NCBI GenBank assembly: GCA_934047225.1
Contig: OW203993.1
Location: forward strand, 22,520,069-22,584,068
DNA: 64,000 nucleotides
Direction of reading: 5' to 3'
Source: Ypsolopha sequella
Taxonomy: Eukaryota > Arthropoda > Insecta > Lepidoptera > Ypsolophidae
This document shows, one piece after another, positions 22,200 to 34,170 of the stretch (positions within the stretch are counted from its first letter, which is position 1; every line of letters starts with the position of its first letter). Made by a program: the position numbers and the translations under genes. The notes beneath the pieces are model-generated. The model ran no database searches and was not told the origin of the DNA. It worked only from the letters and a program-made list of their open reading frames with translations.

Positions 22200-22944
22200 G
22201 CACCCACAATTCTCCCGTGTCAACTCATTCATTTTCCCTTTCTCATCAGCTCTGCATTTCCTGTAGCCAGCGGTTACAGACAATATTGTACTTCAGATAG
22301 CTTTTACCAATTTGTATCGATAAATACTAGTAAGTAATAATGTGAATATTTCCATGATAAACAACGCTTGTTGTTTCAAGTAAAATATTTCATCAGTATT
22401 GTCAAATTGGGTAATTATGGTAATATGGTTTGTTGTCTTAGAATTAAAGACTGATTTAGTTTTAGGCAATTGACCAAATAATTTATCAATATGGCTTTTG
22501 ATAATTTGTGTTAATATTTGTATCATTTATTAGTATATTTAAATGTCGAGGCAAATAATTTACCAATATCACCATGATTATGGCTTAAACCGGCCGTTTT
22601 TAGCAAAAATTAAAATTTTAGTAGATAAATAATATTATGTCAAATAATTGAACCAATATTGATGTGATATGGCTTATTGTTTTAAGAATTTGTTGATGTT
22701 AAATTCTGATTTAGTTTAATAATATGTCTTATAGACCTTACGGTAATTTGTACCAATAAACAGTATATTATGTTCGATAAATAAATTATATGATTGGGAA
22801 CAATTTTTTCTTTATAATAGTGTATTAAGGTAATACCTACCTATTGTATTTTTCAGCCATATCACCTTTAGCTTAAGTTGTTGATTTTAAATATTTGGAA
22901 GAGACATCTATTGCGAAATATGCGAAGTATGAATATTTAATAAT
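22200..22944. other. AT-rich intergenic sequence
   Basis: No gene or clear repeat seen. Confidence 0.5.
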
Positions 22945-23770
22945 AAGAAGGAACTACTATCCATATCAAAGGGTAATTTGCGCATGTTTCTTCCAAACAT
23001 ACAAAGTATTTCTGAAAGGAAAATATTTCCTTTAGTTTTCAGTTTCTGTTACGGATATCCCATCGGATATTCCAATTATTTCCAATTCTATTGTTAAAGA
23101 AAGGAAAAAAGAGCGGAGGTAATATTTTTTCCCCGCCATCGTTGAATAGTTTCTGCTTTAGATGTTAATTTAAATTTGGAGGATATTTTCATTCGGAATT
23201 ACAAACAATTCCAACAGAAAGTAAAAAGCAAAGGTACCTTTTTTGTTATTGCTTTGTGGAGTTCAAATATTATAAATACTCGTATATGTGGTCAAATATT
23301 AGAAAACTTTTATTTGACCATTTAGAATTTACTAGCCTACAATAGAAAGTAATAACGAAATTATTCCATATTTACTTCTTGTTGTTCACAAGAAATAAAT
23401 ATGGCAGGCATTACATTTCGTTACTTATGACTTTCTGTTGTAGGTGGTAATTTTAAACATTCGAGTACAGTACCTTCCGTTTTTACCTTCTGCTGCAGGT
23501 GGATAATTTGGAATTTCGAATAGAAATATCCTCCCAATATTTAATAGAAACCTCTAAAACAGAAGGATACTATGGCAAGAAAAAAATATTACCTCCCCTT
23601 TTTTCCTTCCTTTTGCAAGGGAATAATTGGTCTATTCGATAGGAAGACCCATCCGTAACAGAAGGTGAAAATGAAAGGAAATATTTTCCTTCCAGAATTA
23701 CCTAGTATGTTTGGAAGAAACATGCGCGAATCACCCTCCAATATGGATAGTAATTCCTTCTAATATGGTG
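22945..23770. repeat. Foldback element, arms about 400 bases
   Basis: The left arm (22945-23380) is an inverted, diverged copy of the right arm (23390-23770). Examples are GAAGGAACTACTATCCATAT against ATATGGATAGTAATTCCTTC, and TTCTTCCAAACATA against its complement near 23705. The centre is a tight palindrome at about 23385 (CTTCTTG to CAAGAA). The whole would fold into one long stem. It encodes nothing. Confidence 0.8.
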
Positions 23771-24166
23771 TAATTTTGTAGATACACCAACGGGTCATCT
23801 GATTGGAAAGAAAATTCCCATTAGGTATCCTTCCAATATTTAAAATTAACACCTAAAACTGAAGGTAACTATGGCAGGAAAAATATTACCTCCCCTTTTT
23901 TCCTTTCTTTTGCAAGGGAATAATTGGACTATTCGATGGGATGACCCATCCATAACAGAAGGTGAAAAGGAAAGGAAATTACTTTACTTCCAGAACTACC
24001 TTGTGTGTTTGGAAGAAACACACGCAAATACCCTCCTATATGGATAGTAATTCCTTCTAATTTGGTGTATTTTTTACTGATCCTACCAACGGGTCATCTG
24101 ATTGGAAAGAAATTTCTCATTAAATATCCTCCCAATATTTAAAATTGACAGAAGGTAATTAAGGCA
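23745..24166 (+). repeat. Direct repeat unit of about 297 bases, split by the Polinton-like element
   Basis: The start GGATAGTAATTCCTTCTAAT at 23745 recurs at 24042, giving a period of about 297 bases related to the foldback right arm. The second unit is cut at AAGGCA (24161-24166) and resumes at 36528 with GGAAATATTACC, matching GGAAAAATATTACC in the first unit near 23878. Confidence 0.8.
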
Positions 24167-24445
24167 AGTAGGTAGTTATTGTTCGTTCTGGATCATCGAA
24201 ATTAACGGCTCACGGCTCGCGCCGTTCGCTCGACGCTAATTTCGACGATCCAGCACGATCAATAACTGAGTCGATAATTCAAAAACAAAGTACTGTTCAA
24301 CGGACCCGGGTTGGTGAACGCGATGCCAACCTCGCACCAGTATGCAAATTTTGAGGTAACAACACCCTCAGTTACTGGTTCTATTGGTATGAACAGAACG
24401 TACCGTTCAACGGACCCAGGATCGTGAACGCGGTGCCAAACCCTC
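24167..24445 (+). repeat. Left terminal inverted repeat of the Polinton-like element
   Basis: It matches the complement of 36243-36521 with few differences. The outer part (24174-24267) is itself an imperfect palindrome: AGTTATTGTTCGTTCTGGAT pairs with ATCCAGCACGATCAATAACT. The left end has one repeat unit; the right end has about four more. Confidence 0.85.
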
Positions 24446-25105
24446 ACACCAGTGACGCCGCTGCCCGTCACCAGTGTGTTTAGTTTAAGGCCCGGAAATT
24501 CAGGATGAATTAGTGCATTTTTACAAAATTGCAACGTTCATTATCCCGCTGGTTCAAGCTAGTTCCGATCGGACCTACTAAGGCGCGATCGTGGCAATTG
24601 CTAAGTATGAGTAGTTTTCATATTATATATCATAGTACAAGAAAACAAGCTACAATAATAATTCATTTTAATTCAAGAGAGATCTGGAGGTTTGCGAGTT
24701 GACACGTGTGACCTACTATTATAAATTGTTATTTATATTATTTTTTAGAACTGCAGATTTTCGCAATCGGCTAGTTGGTAATTAAAGTGAATCATTTGCA
24801 TTTTCACAAAAAATGAAAACTGTAGTCAGTACAATTACTTGAATATACAGGTTGTTTTTTTTTTCTTTGTTTTAACTTGTATTATTATTATATGTTATTT
24901 CGATCGTGCATAAAACTGAAACTAACGTTGAGAAGCGGATTACCACGATCTTGACTAAATCATAAATAGGAACAGAGTCGCTAAATAACTCCGTGTAGCA
25001 ACGTTGTTCGTGACTTTGCGATTTAGTCACGATCGTGGCAATCCGTTACTTACCAGTAGTTTTAATTTTAGGCACGATCGTCGTACAAAAACAAATTTAT
25101 ATACA
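24446..25105. other. Subterminal non-coding region with a long inverted repeat
   Basis: No gene. GCGGATTACCACGATCTTGA (from 24936) pairs with the segment containing TCACGATCGTGGCAATCCG (to about 25046), with arms of about 27 bases. CGATCGTGGCAAT also occurs near 24587. This may be a replication- or transcription-related structure of the element. Confidence 0.5.
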
Positions 25106-25870
25106 TACTAGCTGTTGCCCGCGACTCCGTCCGCGTGGGTTTGTGTAGTTGTGATAATTACCCTAAGTCCATCCTTGAAAAGTACCCTATGTCCGTCCCT
25201 AGTAATAGCAAAACAGCGTTACTTTCGCAATCAATTATATATTAGTGTGATGTGATGTGATATACAGGATAAGTAATATAAATTTTAGCTATGGAAGCCA
25301 TACCATTTTATGATCAACCTGTAGATACTGACCTAGATAGCATTTCGTAACTTCATAGAGACATTTTGCTAAATCAATAATATTAGTATTTTGTAAATTT
25401 GCGAATTCAGCCGCATTATTTCAGGTGCAGAGGTTGTCAACTATTATGTTTTGAATGAATTATGAAAACAAGCTAAAGCCGCTGCTTCGCCGCAGAAAAA
25501 ATTAATTAATTTTCTTGCGAATCTGCATGCTTAGTATGTGCTTAACACATTGTCCTAGGACAGCGATAGACATACAATTTTCAATCGGACACTCTGTAAG
25601 TGGTTAGTAAGGTTCTTTGACCCTTTTTGTGAAGTTAGTATTTTTTTTTCCCTGCATCTGCAAGCCCAGCCCGGTCAATTTCTATGGGAAGTTAACATTT
25701 TATTTTGCTATATTACCAAAACGTATTATCGATCTGTGTCACTTACAGACTCTCCAGTATGAATTTGACTATATCAATAAAAGTCACCTTACTATCATCA
25801 ACTGCAGCAGAATAAACAAAACAGAAGTGTTCCAAAATAATAAATGATAAGAGATATCATTATACGTTTA
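25106..25870. repeat. Dispersed lepidopteran repeat region
   Basis: Begins ACTAGCTGTTGCCCGCGACT, a very common end of lepidopteran repeats. No reliable gene follows. A related end in the opposite orientation is at about 27020-27058 (CACGCGGGCAACGTCGCGG). Confidence 0.55.
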
Positions 25871-26503
25871 CGATCCCGACACACCTCTTTCACTTCTTCC
25901 GTATTCATCAATCGAGGCTTTTACCCAACGAAAAGTACAGTACGTTTTTATTTATATATAGAGAAACCTACCTACATATTCAGCAAAAACTAAACTGGAG
26001 CATAAAAAAATCGTTAACAACACCTGACATGCGTCGTTAATTTTTGCTTTATAAACTACTAAAATTTGACGAATAATTATCAGTTTTCTACGCTCTACCT
26101 ACAAGTCAGTTAGTACTCGTACTTGACAAAGTCATCGCTCGGTTCCGCTGCTGCCTGCTGCTGGTGCTCCGATTGCTACATTCTGTTGCTGTTGCTGTCA
26201 AACTGCGAATCCACTGTCTTCAGATAATGTTAGTAAGTTTGATTTATGTTTTTAATTTCTTTATACCATGTATTTTTTTAAATGACTGATGTCGACCCTT
26301 CTTTCATATAAAAGTATAAAAAGTATTATTTACGTTTAATCACTTATGAATATCATCATCCAAGTCAGCCCCTAACAGCTCTCATAATTTAATTACTTTT
26401 ACCTATTACCTAGGTAATGTTTAAAACTGTATTCAGTAATCAATTAATATTGTAGGCATGATTTGTGGAATGTAACAACTTATTGAGTTTGTGTAATTTT
26501 CAG

Positions 26504-29477
26504 GTCGGACTCTGATTACAACAACAGGAAGTCAGTAGGAAGGGAGAGGAGCCATTTCGAGACGGACGACGAGGTAGCTTTTGCGAGGTATGTATTTTCC
26601 CCATAATATTTTCTTCGAGTGTTTTCTGTCTTCTCCTATGGGTTTCCAAGGTTTAAAAGATTCAATCATACTACATCCCGATCGATTGTTAGGTGGGGCG
26701 ATCTTTGAGCTTGTAGGCCTGTCTGCCAACTTTTACATTGTAACTTACTGTTAAACTAAGTATCAGTACACATAAATAAAGTTGAAGTATCTGTCTGTCT
26801 GTCTGAAATGGAAAACTCAAAAACTACTGATCGGATTGCCGTAAAATTTTTGTATATGATGGATAATAATGTTGATTAACATTTAGGCTACTTTTTTGTG
26901 ATATCTTGATAAGTTTGTAATTCATACAAATTATATTTTGATTAATTGTGCATTTAATGCTAGGATACCGTCTGAAATTAATTAACACTACATTTTATAT
27001 TCCTCGAGATCGGGAAAATCGGGATCCACGCGGGCAACGTCGCGGAGCGTGCGCTAGTAAACGATACGTATGAGCATGTACTTGCATTGCTTATATTTTT
27101 TATTCTATTTTTCAGGAAAAAAAATCCTGAGCCTAAAAGTACTAAAAAGCAGATCGTCGAATCAGACACCGAGTCGACATCTGTTCAGAGGTAAATATCG
27201 ACTTTTATTTATTGTAGAACGCTCAGTTAATATATTTATTTATTTTTTCTTCTCTCCCCTTCATAAACCAAGCAAATGCTTACCTTCTTATGGATGGGGA
27301 ACTTAAGTTTGAGAAACATGTCCTAGAGCTGGCCCGCAACTACTTCTATAGACTGAAGGTCCTGTAAAGGATACGTAACTTCCTCAGCGTTGAAATGAGG
27401 CTCAAACTCTGTGAATCTTTAGTCCTCTCAAAACTAAATTATTGCATAACAGTATATGGACCCTGCCTCTTAGCTAAGTCGCAGCGCATAATACAACGGG
27501 TTCAAAACGCTTGTGCACGATATTGCTTCTACATTCCTCCCAGATCTCACGTCACGCCTTTTCTGAACGACGCCCGAATTTTGAAAATGGCATCTAGACA
27601 GAAGCTCTATTTTGCCACGCTGCTTTTCGGGGTAGTAAAAACACAAACGCCAGAATACCTTTATGAAAAACTGACCTGGTTTTCCTGTAATAGGACTCGG
27701 AGATGTGGAGTTCTGTTGCGTGTGCCTCACCATCAGTCCGCTGCATTCCGGGGAAGTTTCCGTTACCTCGCATTCAAGTGTTGGAACAATCTTCCCCTCC
27801 GTTTCAAAAACTTGTGTCGAAACATTATTTTATAAAAAAATACAAGAAATATTTACTAATTGCTCAAACTGAAACTTCATAAATTTTCGTCCATAAATAT
27901 TATATATTTTTTAAACTTTACTCTTCCAACTTACTTGTCGAATTAATCCTTAATAATGAATGACCAACTAAATATTACAATTACGAAACAAATATTTAGT
28001 GTACATGGATCGGTTTCATATTAATCACAAGCCCACCACGCTACAAGCACTCTCTTGTAAAATAGTACAACGTCATAGAAATCATTTTAATTCTCCCTAC
28101 TTCCTTACACAATTTTGCTTTACCCACACGAATTATGTTTTAAGTTTTATGTTATTTTATTTATTTATTTTATCCACCTTATCTGTTTTTTTGCTAGGTA
28201 TATAAGAATTCCACATAATATTTTAGGTAGTAGCTTTTATTTTTATTTTTTATAATTTTTTTTTTGTTTAATTTTATATACTTTTTCAAGTTTTTTACTT
28301 TAATATTTATGCATAATATAATATTTTTTAGGCGACGACTGAAAACCGACGTTGTGGTCCTTTACGGCCATAACATAAATGTCGAGTCGTAGCCCTTTTT
28401 GCTACCGTGGCACATAGGTACACATCAACACATTAATCAGAAACTAATGTTTTTGTTATGTTATTAAAAGACAGGTTTATGTTTATGTGAAATGCATTTT
28501 TGTTTTTTCTATTCTTATTCTTTTATTCTCCGTATGTGTTAATTATTAACTATTTTAGAGATAAGCTGAATTTTGTATTCCTCATTTTTGTGTATGTATG
28601 TGTTATGGTGCTTAATAAATGTTCTATCTATCTATCAATAACTTGTTTTTTCAGGAAGAAAAAGATTTCGTGCCGCAAACCACCAGCTGCAAAACGCGTC
28701 GTCGAGACGGACAGCGAGTCAGTTAAGAGGTAAATATCGACTTTTTATTTGTACTAGTAGAAAGCTCCCTATATATAATTATATGTATTGGTATAATTTG
28801 TTTTCTGTGCTCTCCATAAATAAAGCAAATGCTAACTTTCTTTTTTAACGTTATTTATATTTTTGTTTATTTAGGAACAAGCCAAAGCCGAGAGCATCCA
28901 AGCGAGTTCACGACTCGGACGACGAAACGGAGTCTAGGTAAATATACATTTATCTGGGTTACATGTTACTCTCTCCACCATCACACTTTGTTTTATTATT
29001 ATTTTTCTGCTAGTAAAAACCTCCCCTATCTTAAACCAGGCTTTTAATTCATTTTATGTTATTAATTATATCCTTATTTACAGACGCAAACAGGCTAAGG
29101 AGTCAAAGACTCCAGTGAAACCGAAGCAGCCGCAGAACAAGAAGTCCGACTCGTGGCGGTTGTTGGACTCCGAGATGAAGGACGAAGCGGTGACAAAAGT
29201 AGTGCCGCTAAAGTCGTCGTATACCAAGCGGGTTGCTGACGGCGTCGTACGCCGCACCGCGGACCTAGAGGGGGATCTATTTTTGGACCTCAAATTATAT
29301 CAGGTGGATGATATAAAAAAAATCCACCCCCTCAAACGGCACGAAAAGGCGGTGCTGGGTTTGCGCTTCCAGGCGGACCACGACTTGCCGGAGTTGGCTT
29401 TGTTGCAGCAGTTATTGAAGCGCTGCAAGGGAAGCTTCATCGACGAGGGCTATTTCTTTGCGGATAAAGTAGCTTAA
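26504..29477 (+). CDS. Five-exon gene with serially duplicated basic/acidic exons, unknown function
   Basis: Exons: 26504-26587, 27116-27190, 28655-28729, 28875-28937 and 29084-29477. Every intron has GT-AG ends and interrupts the same codon position (AG|G or AG|A, always Arg), so internal exons can be duplicated or skipped without a frame change. Exons 1-4 repeat one theme: a Lys/Arg-rich start followed by an acidic Ser stretch (ESDTESTSVQR, ETDSESVKR, HDSDDETESR). The last exon adds a longer domain (DSWRLLDSEMKDEAVTKVV; KAVLGLRFQADHDLPELALL; GSFIDEGYFFADKVA) that I do not recognise. AATAAA lies at 29522. The basic/acidic repeats suggest a nuclear, chromatin- or nucleic-acid-associated protein with possible casein-kinase sites, which is inference. 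The start codon is not found; ATGTTA|GTAAGT at about 26229 does not join in frame. The gene lies wholly inside the Polinton-like element. Confidence 0.75.
26727..27060. repeat. Dispersed repeat in intron 1
   Basis: Starts around AATAAAGTTGAAGTATCTGT with a (TCTG)n stretch, continues with ACTACTGATCGGATTGCCGT, and ends CACGCGGGCAACGTCGCGGA. This order is common in lepidopteran non-autonomous repeats. Confidence 0.55.
27255..28640 (+). mobile_element. 5'-truncated Jockey/CR1-type LINE in intron 2 of the five-exon gene
   Basis: The C-terminal part of a LINE reverse transcriptase is present: ELARNYFYRLKVL, then LVLSKLNYCITVYGP, IQRVQNACARYCF and HVTPFLNDARI. The frame ends at 27835 and has one stop near 27365. 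A long T-rich 3' tail includes GGCGACGACTGAAAACCGAC and ends AATAAATGTTCTATCTATCT at about 28636. It lies fully within the intron, leaving both splice sites intact. The same family recurs at 56185-57229. The catalytic part of the RT is missing. Confidence 0.8.
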
Positions 29478-29561
29478 GTTTAGTTAATTTATTTATTGTT
29501 TCTAGCTAATGATATATTTTAAATAAAAAGTAAGTCTTAGAGTATATATATTTTTGTTTTT

Positions 29562-29592
29562 AGACTCCCGACGAAAGGGTACTTATTTCCAT
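29562..29592 (+). repeat. Short inverted copy of the DNA polymerase gene end
   Basis: AGACTC followed by CGAAAGGGTACTTATT (29572-29587) is the complement of 33162-33177 plus GAGTCT at 33187-33192, which lies in the last codons of the polymerase gene. The polymerase gene is therefore bracketed by an inverted pair 3.6 kb apart. Confidence 0.75.
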
Positions 29593-29791
29593 AATTTATT
29601 TTCACTTAAATAACAAACTATAATATAATGATTCTAACCATCAATAAATAACAATAATAATTTATTATAGTTGTAATAAAATAAAAATTCTAATAAATTA
29701 ATTCAAATAAAATTTGATTCAAATCAAAATTAATAAGACCTTATTAAATCAGTTTCAGTATTTCCATCAATATTTTTAAATTACTATAAAT

Positions 29792-32700
29792 ATGTCAAAT
29801 AATAAATCGATATACTGTTCAGTGTGTGATGTGTCTGTTAAAAGTAAATCTTTTTCTTTTCACTTGCGAAGTACAGTGCACAAAAATCCCCCCGCAATGT
29901 TTCTACGTTCGCTGCGCAGGCGTGTTCGCCAGCTGATAGATGCGCGACTTGACTCGTTTATCAGCTTGAAGGTAAATTTAGAGTTATTTGCAGAGTTTTC
30001 ATTACCAAAAAATGATAACCGCGAAGTTAAATCATTTGCAACCGGGAATATCATAATTAATAAAAATTACGATTTTAATGAAATTTATAACAATGTTGTT
30101 GATCAAATTGTCGCTAGAGTTGATGAATTTCAAGAAAGGGATAGTGGGTGGAGCTTTGTTGCTAACTCTTATCTTGAGGTAAATGTTAATAAATTTAATC
30201 CTCTACGGGCTTCTGGATTCATTGAACTGCCTAAAGCTATAAAATTGAAACATGCATGCATCAACATTAAAAATGCTGATCAATTTTGTTTTCTGTGGTG
30301 CGTTATGGCATCTCTATTTCCTGCTCAACAAAATTCAAATAGAACATCGTCATATCCTCATTTTGAAACTTTACTAAGAACGAAACATATGACATTTCCA
30401 GTTGGCTTGAAGGATGTTAAATCATTTGAAAAATACAATGTTAACATCAGTGTTAATATTTATGGTCTCCAAAATAATAAAACTATTGTTGGACCCTTAT
30501 ACAAGACTAAGCAAAAAAGAAAACATCATATTAACCTATTGTTTTTGGAAAACGGCACACAGTCACACTACTGCCTGATAAAGAATCTAAGTCGGCTCGT
30601 TAGAAGCCAGATAACAAAAAATCATAACAAAATATTTTTTTGCGATGATTGCATGCTGTTTTTCTCAAACAACACTAAACTTAACGATCATAATTGCGGT
30701 GGTGTTAAAACAACTCTTCCTGAAAAAGGTTCTTTAATCCAGTTTAAGCATTTCGAGCGAATGCAAGATATGCCATTTGTTATTTATGCTGATTTTGAAT
30801 CGTTGTTGCAACCCAATACGGATGAGCAAAAATCTAAATATACAGAAAATTTACAAAAACATATCCCCGTTGCATTTGGTTATTACATCGTATGCTCTTA
30901 CGATATATCATTAAATCACTACGTTTCTTATCGTGGACCTGATTGTGTACAAGTTTTCTTAAAAAATCTGGGTGCAGACGTAGTCAAAATAAATAAAATA
31001 TTAAGCAAGCAACTAGATATGCTACCCCTAACTAATTCCGAGTTAAAAAGCTTTTCTGAGTCTACTTTTTGTTATCTTTGTAATAAGTTGTTGTTTAAAG
31101 ATAAAGTTAGAGATCACTGTCACCTAACAGGACACTATCGTGGAGCTGCTCATTCTTATTGTAACATTAAGTTTAGGCTTCCTAAGTTTTTGCCAGTTTT
31201 TTTCCACAACCTGTCAGGCTATGACTGTCATTTATTTGTACGAGAGTTGGGTGAGTTGCCCGGCAACATAAATGTAATTGCAAAAACAAAAGAAAATTAT
31301 GTCTCGTTTACAAAATTCTTTCCAATCGGTAAAAATGAATTCATGGCGGTACGTTTTGTAGATTCTTTAAAATTTTTGGGTACGAGTTTAGAAAAAGTAG
31401 CAGAAAATTTAGCCATTGAAGATTTCATTCATTTGTCTCATTTTTACCCAGAAAAACAACAATTTGATTCATTAAGACGTAAAGGAATTTATCCCTATGA
31501 ATACATGAGTAATTGGGAATGCTATAAAGAAAAAAAAATACCCCCGCGTAAATGTTTTTACAGTAGTTTAACGGACGAAACTGTTTCAGAGATTGATTAT
31601 GCTCACGCTCATCATGTATGGCGATTGTTCTGTTTGTCTAACCTTGGTGAATATACTGACTTGTACTTAAAATCAGATGTGTTGTTGTTGACTGATATTT
31701 TTGAAAGTTTTAGGCGCACATGTAAAAATAACTACAAATTAGATCCTGCATTTTACGTTACCGCACCTAGCTTAAGCTGGGATGCAATGTTGTTAAAAAC
31801 AGAAGTTAAATTGGAGCTAATTGAAGATTTAGGAATGATTCGAATGATACAGCGTGGTATTCGCGGAGGTATTTGCTTATGTTCAACTCGCTATGCCGCT
31901 GCTAATAATAAGTACTTATCTAACTACGATCCAACCACACCAGATAATTACTTGCTCTACATAGACTGCAACAATTTATACGGTTTTGCTATGTGTAGTT
32001 ACTTACCATACTCCAATTTTGAATTGATTGACAAACCCAATTTTCAGGTTTCGGATATTCTCTGTTTAAAAGACGATTCTAAAGTAGGTTACATTTTAGA
32101 GGTTGATTTAGAATACCCTGAAACATTACACAGCATGCATAATGATTTACCTTTCTATCCACAAAAATTTGCACCTTCTGGGTCTAAAACTTCAAAGTTG
32201 ATACCAAATTTGTATGATAAGTATAACTACGTCATACACTACGTTCATTTGAAAACTTGTCTCAAGCATGGTTTAAAGTTGAAGAAAATCCATAGAGCTA
32301 TAAAATTTAATCAAAGTCCTTACTTAAAACAGTATATAGATTTGAACACGGAGTTACGACAAAAAGCTAAATCTCAATTCGAGCAAGACTTTTTTAAGTT
32401 GTTAAATAACAGCATTTTCGGAAAAACTTTAGAAGACACGGAAAAAAGGTTAAATGTGAAGCTTGTGAATCAATGGTAAGACGTTGGTAATAAAACAAAA
32501 AAACACTTTTGCGCGGAACAACTTATAGCTAGACCTAATTACCATAGCTCAACTATTTTCACAGATAATTTCGTTGCAATACAATTAAAACCCGAAAAAA
32601 TTACTCTTGATAAACCTATTTACATTGGATTTTCAGTTTTAGAAATATCTAAAAGTCATATGTATGACTTCTACTATTCTGTTATGAAACCTTATTATGG

Positions 32701-33201
32701 TTCTAATTTAAATATGGCGTACACAGACGGATAGTTTATTACTTTGTGTACAAACAAAAGACGTCTACAAAGATATTAAGTTAAATTTTCTAAAATACTT
32801 TGACACTAGTAACTATGATGATAAGAATGTTTACGACATACCTAAGCAAAATAAAAAGGTCCCTGGATTATTTAAAGATGAGCTAGGAGGACAACTTATA
32901 GTTGAGTTTGTTGGACTCAGGTCTAAGCTTTACAGTATCAAAACTGAAAAAGCCGAATTGAAAAAAGCTAAAGGGACAAAAAAATCTGTTGTAAAAAAAT
33001 TAAAATTTATAGATTATAAAACTGTGTTAGTTAGTGGATAGTTGCTTATTGAAGAAAAAGAATATGATTTTCAAATCACTCAAACATGAGATTTTTACGC
33101 AATCGCTTAACAAAGTAGCTCTTTCATTTAATGACGATAAGCGCATTATACTTAAGGATAAAATAAGTACCCTTTCGTGGGGCCACGAGTCTGCTTTACT
33201 T
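29792..33201 (+). pseudogene. Type B, protein-primed-type DNA polymerase of a Polinton/adintovirus-like element (broken)
   Basis: The main open part is 895 codons (29792-32479). An N-terminal Cys/His region (YCSVCDVSV) is followed by the 3'-5' exonuclease motifs YADFESL and FHNLSGYDCHLF, an HCHLTGHYRGAAHSYC zinc-type motif, polymerase motif A DCNNLYGFAM and motif B LNNSIFGKT. A TAA at 32477-32479 stops the frame. Coding similarity goes on, but motif C (YTDTDS in the family) is damaged by a two-base loss near 32728, and further stops occur near 33040 and 33090. The recognisable end is at about 33201. Total span fits the family's 1,100 or so residues. The enzyme would copy the element's own DNA from a protein primer. 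With the palm motif broken, this copy is inactive. Confidence 0.85.
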
Positions 33202-33796
33202 TAGTATAGATTAAGATCCTTTAAATAGTTTTATATGTTTTATATTGTAAGTAATTTTAGGATTTACTATTAATATTTACATATTAAATATGTATGTACC
33301 AATATTTTTTTTTTGTTATTTACCAACTTATCTTTACTTTTATTTGCTCAGTAATTTAAGGTAAGCATAATGCAGGCACAATGTCCTTGGTTTGTAACTC
33401 GTTAACTTAACATTTATAAAGATAACATGTCTGAATTTTCAAGTTTGATCAAATTACAGTGCAGATCGAAGTGCATGGTTGCAATAATAGTAATATGATT
33501 CTTTGTGCAAACAACACGTGAAAGTTACACGCGTCTAGTTTAATGAACTGCACTCCAAAGTAGGTCATAATGACGAACAAATCTTTAAAAACACCTGACT
33601 ACACGATTCGTGCCTAGGTAAGTTTATCATCACTTTAAAGCAAGAAGCGGGACGCAGAGGACTTGGACGACTAACTTCACCAAGCAACATCGTCGCGTTG
33701 TATTATATTGTAAGTATTAATATCAATGACCGATTAGCAGCTATTACTTTTTTATTTTGACTTTTGACAATGCTAATATTTTATTTGTTTCAGAAA
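33202..33796. other. Non-coding stretch with a possible spliced leader for the next gene
   Basis: AT-rich to about 33590. Then comes sequence of higher GC (GCAAGAAGCGGGACGCAGAG) ending at a good donor TATATT|GTAAGT near 33710, and an acceptor TTTGTTTCAG just before 33794. This suggests a non-coding exon and an 83-base intron before the ATG at 33797. Confidence 0.45.
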
Positions 33797-34170
33797 ATGG
33801 ATGCTACGGACTTATGGTTACAATGTGCTCAGCCACTAGAAGATTACGACGACTTGCGGGAAGTTCCCACTCCAACACAGAATAGCAACGAAAAAAAGAA
33901 AATAAAGAAAAGCAAATTAGAACTTCTAAAGAAGCAAAAACCAAAAGTGTCATCGTCATATATTATGTAATATCAAAACCGTCAAAAAGGCCTCTTCGAA
34001 TGGTAAAGATTGAAATATTCGACCTCAGTGGAGCGCATACTTCAACGAACTCAGAAGATAGTGTTGTTAGTGCGCAATATCTAGCCACGGAAGTCGTAGA
34101 TGAGATTATGGATATGTCTGACAATCTGGTTAATAAAATTTGTAAGAATTTGTGTAATGATGTTATTTAA
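33797..34170 (+). pseudogene. Unrecognised small Lys-rich protein, frameshifted
   Basis: Starts MDATDLWLQCAQPLEDYDD directly after a splice acceptor. A Lys-rich run follows (EKKKIKKSKLELLKKQKPK). A one-base shift near 33955 ends the first frame, and the neighbouring frame continues with KPSKRPLRMVKIEIFDLSG and VVDEIMDMSDNLVNKICKN to a stop at about 34168. AATAAA follows at 34200. I do not recognise the family. It lies inside the Polinton-like element, between the polymerase and the minus-strand capsid/exonuclease pair, and may be an element gene. Confidence 0.45.

Noticed and set aside
21793..22337. Five overlapping open frames on both strands in the CpG-rich block
   Set aside because: They overlap in all frames, are Arg/Ala-rich and reflect high GC, not coding.
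26229..26234. ATGTTA|GTAAGT as first coding exon of the passenger gene
   Set aside because: Joining it to 26504 gives a stop after a few codons; the true start stays unknown.
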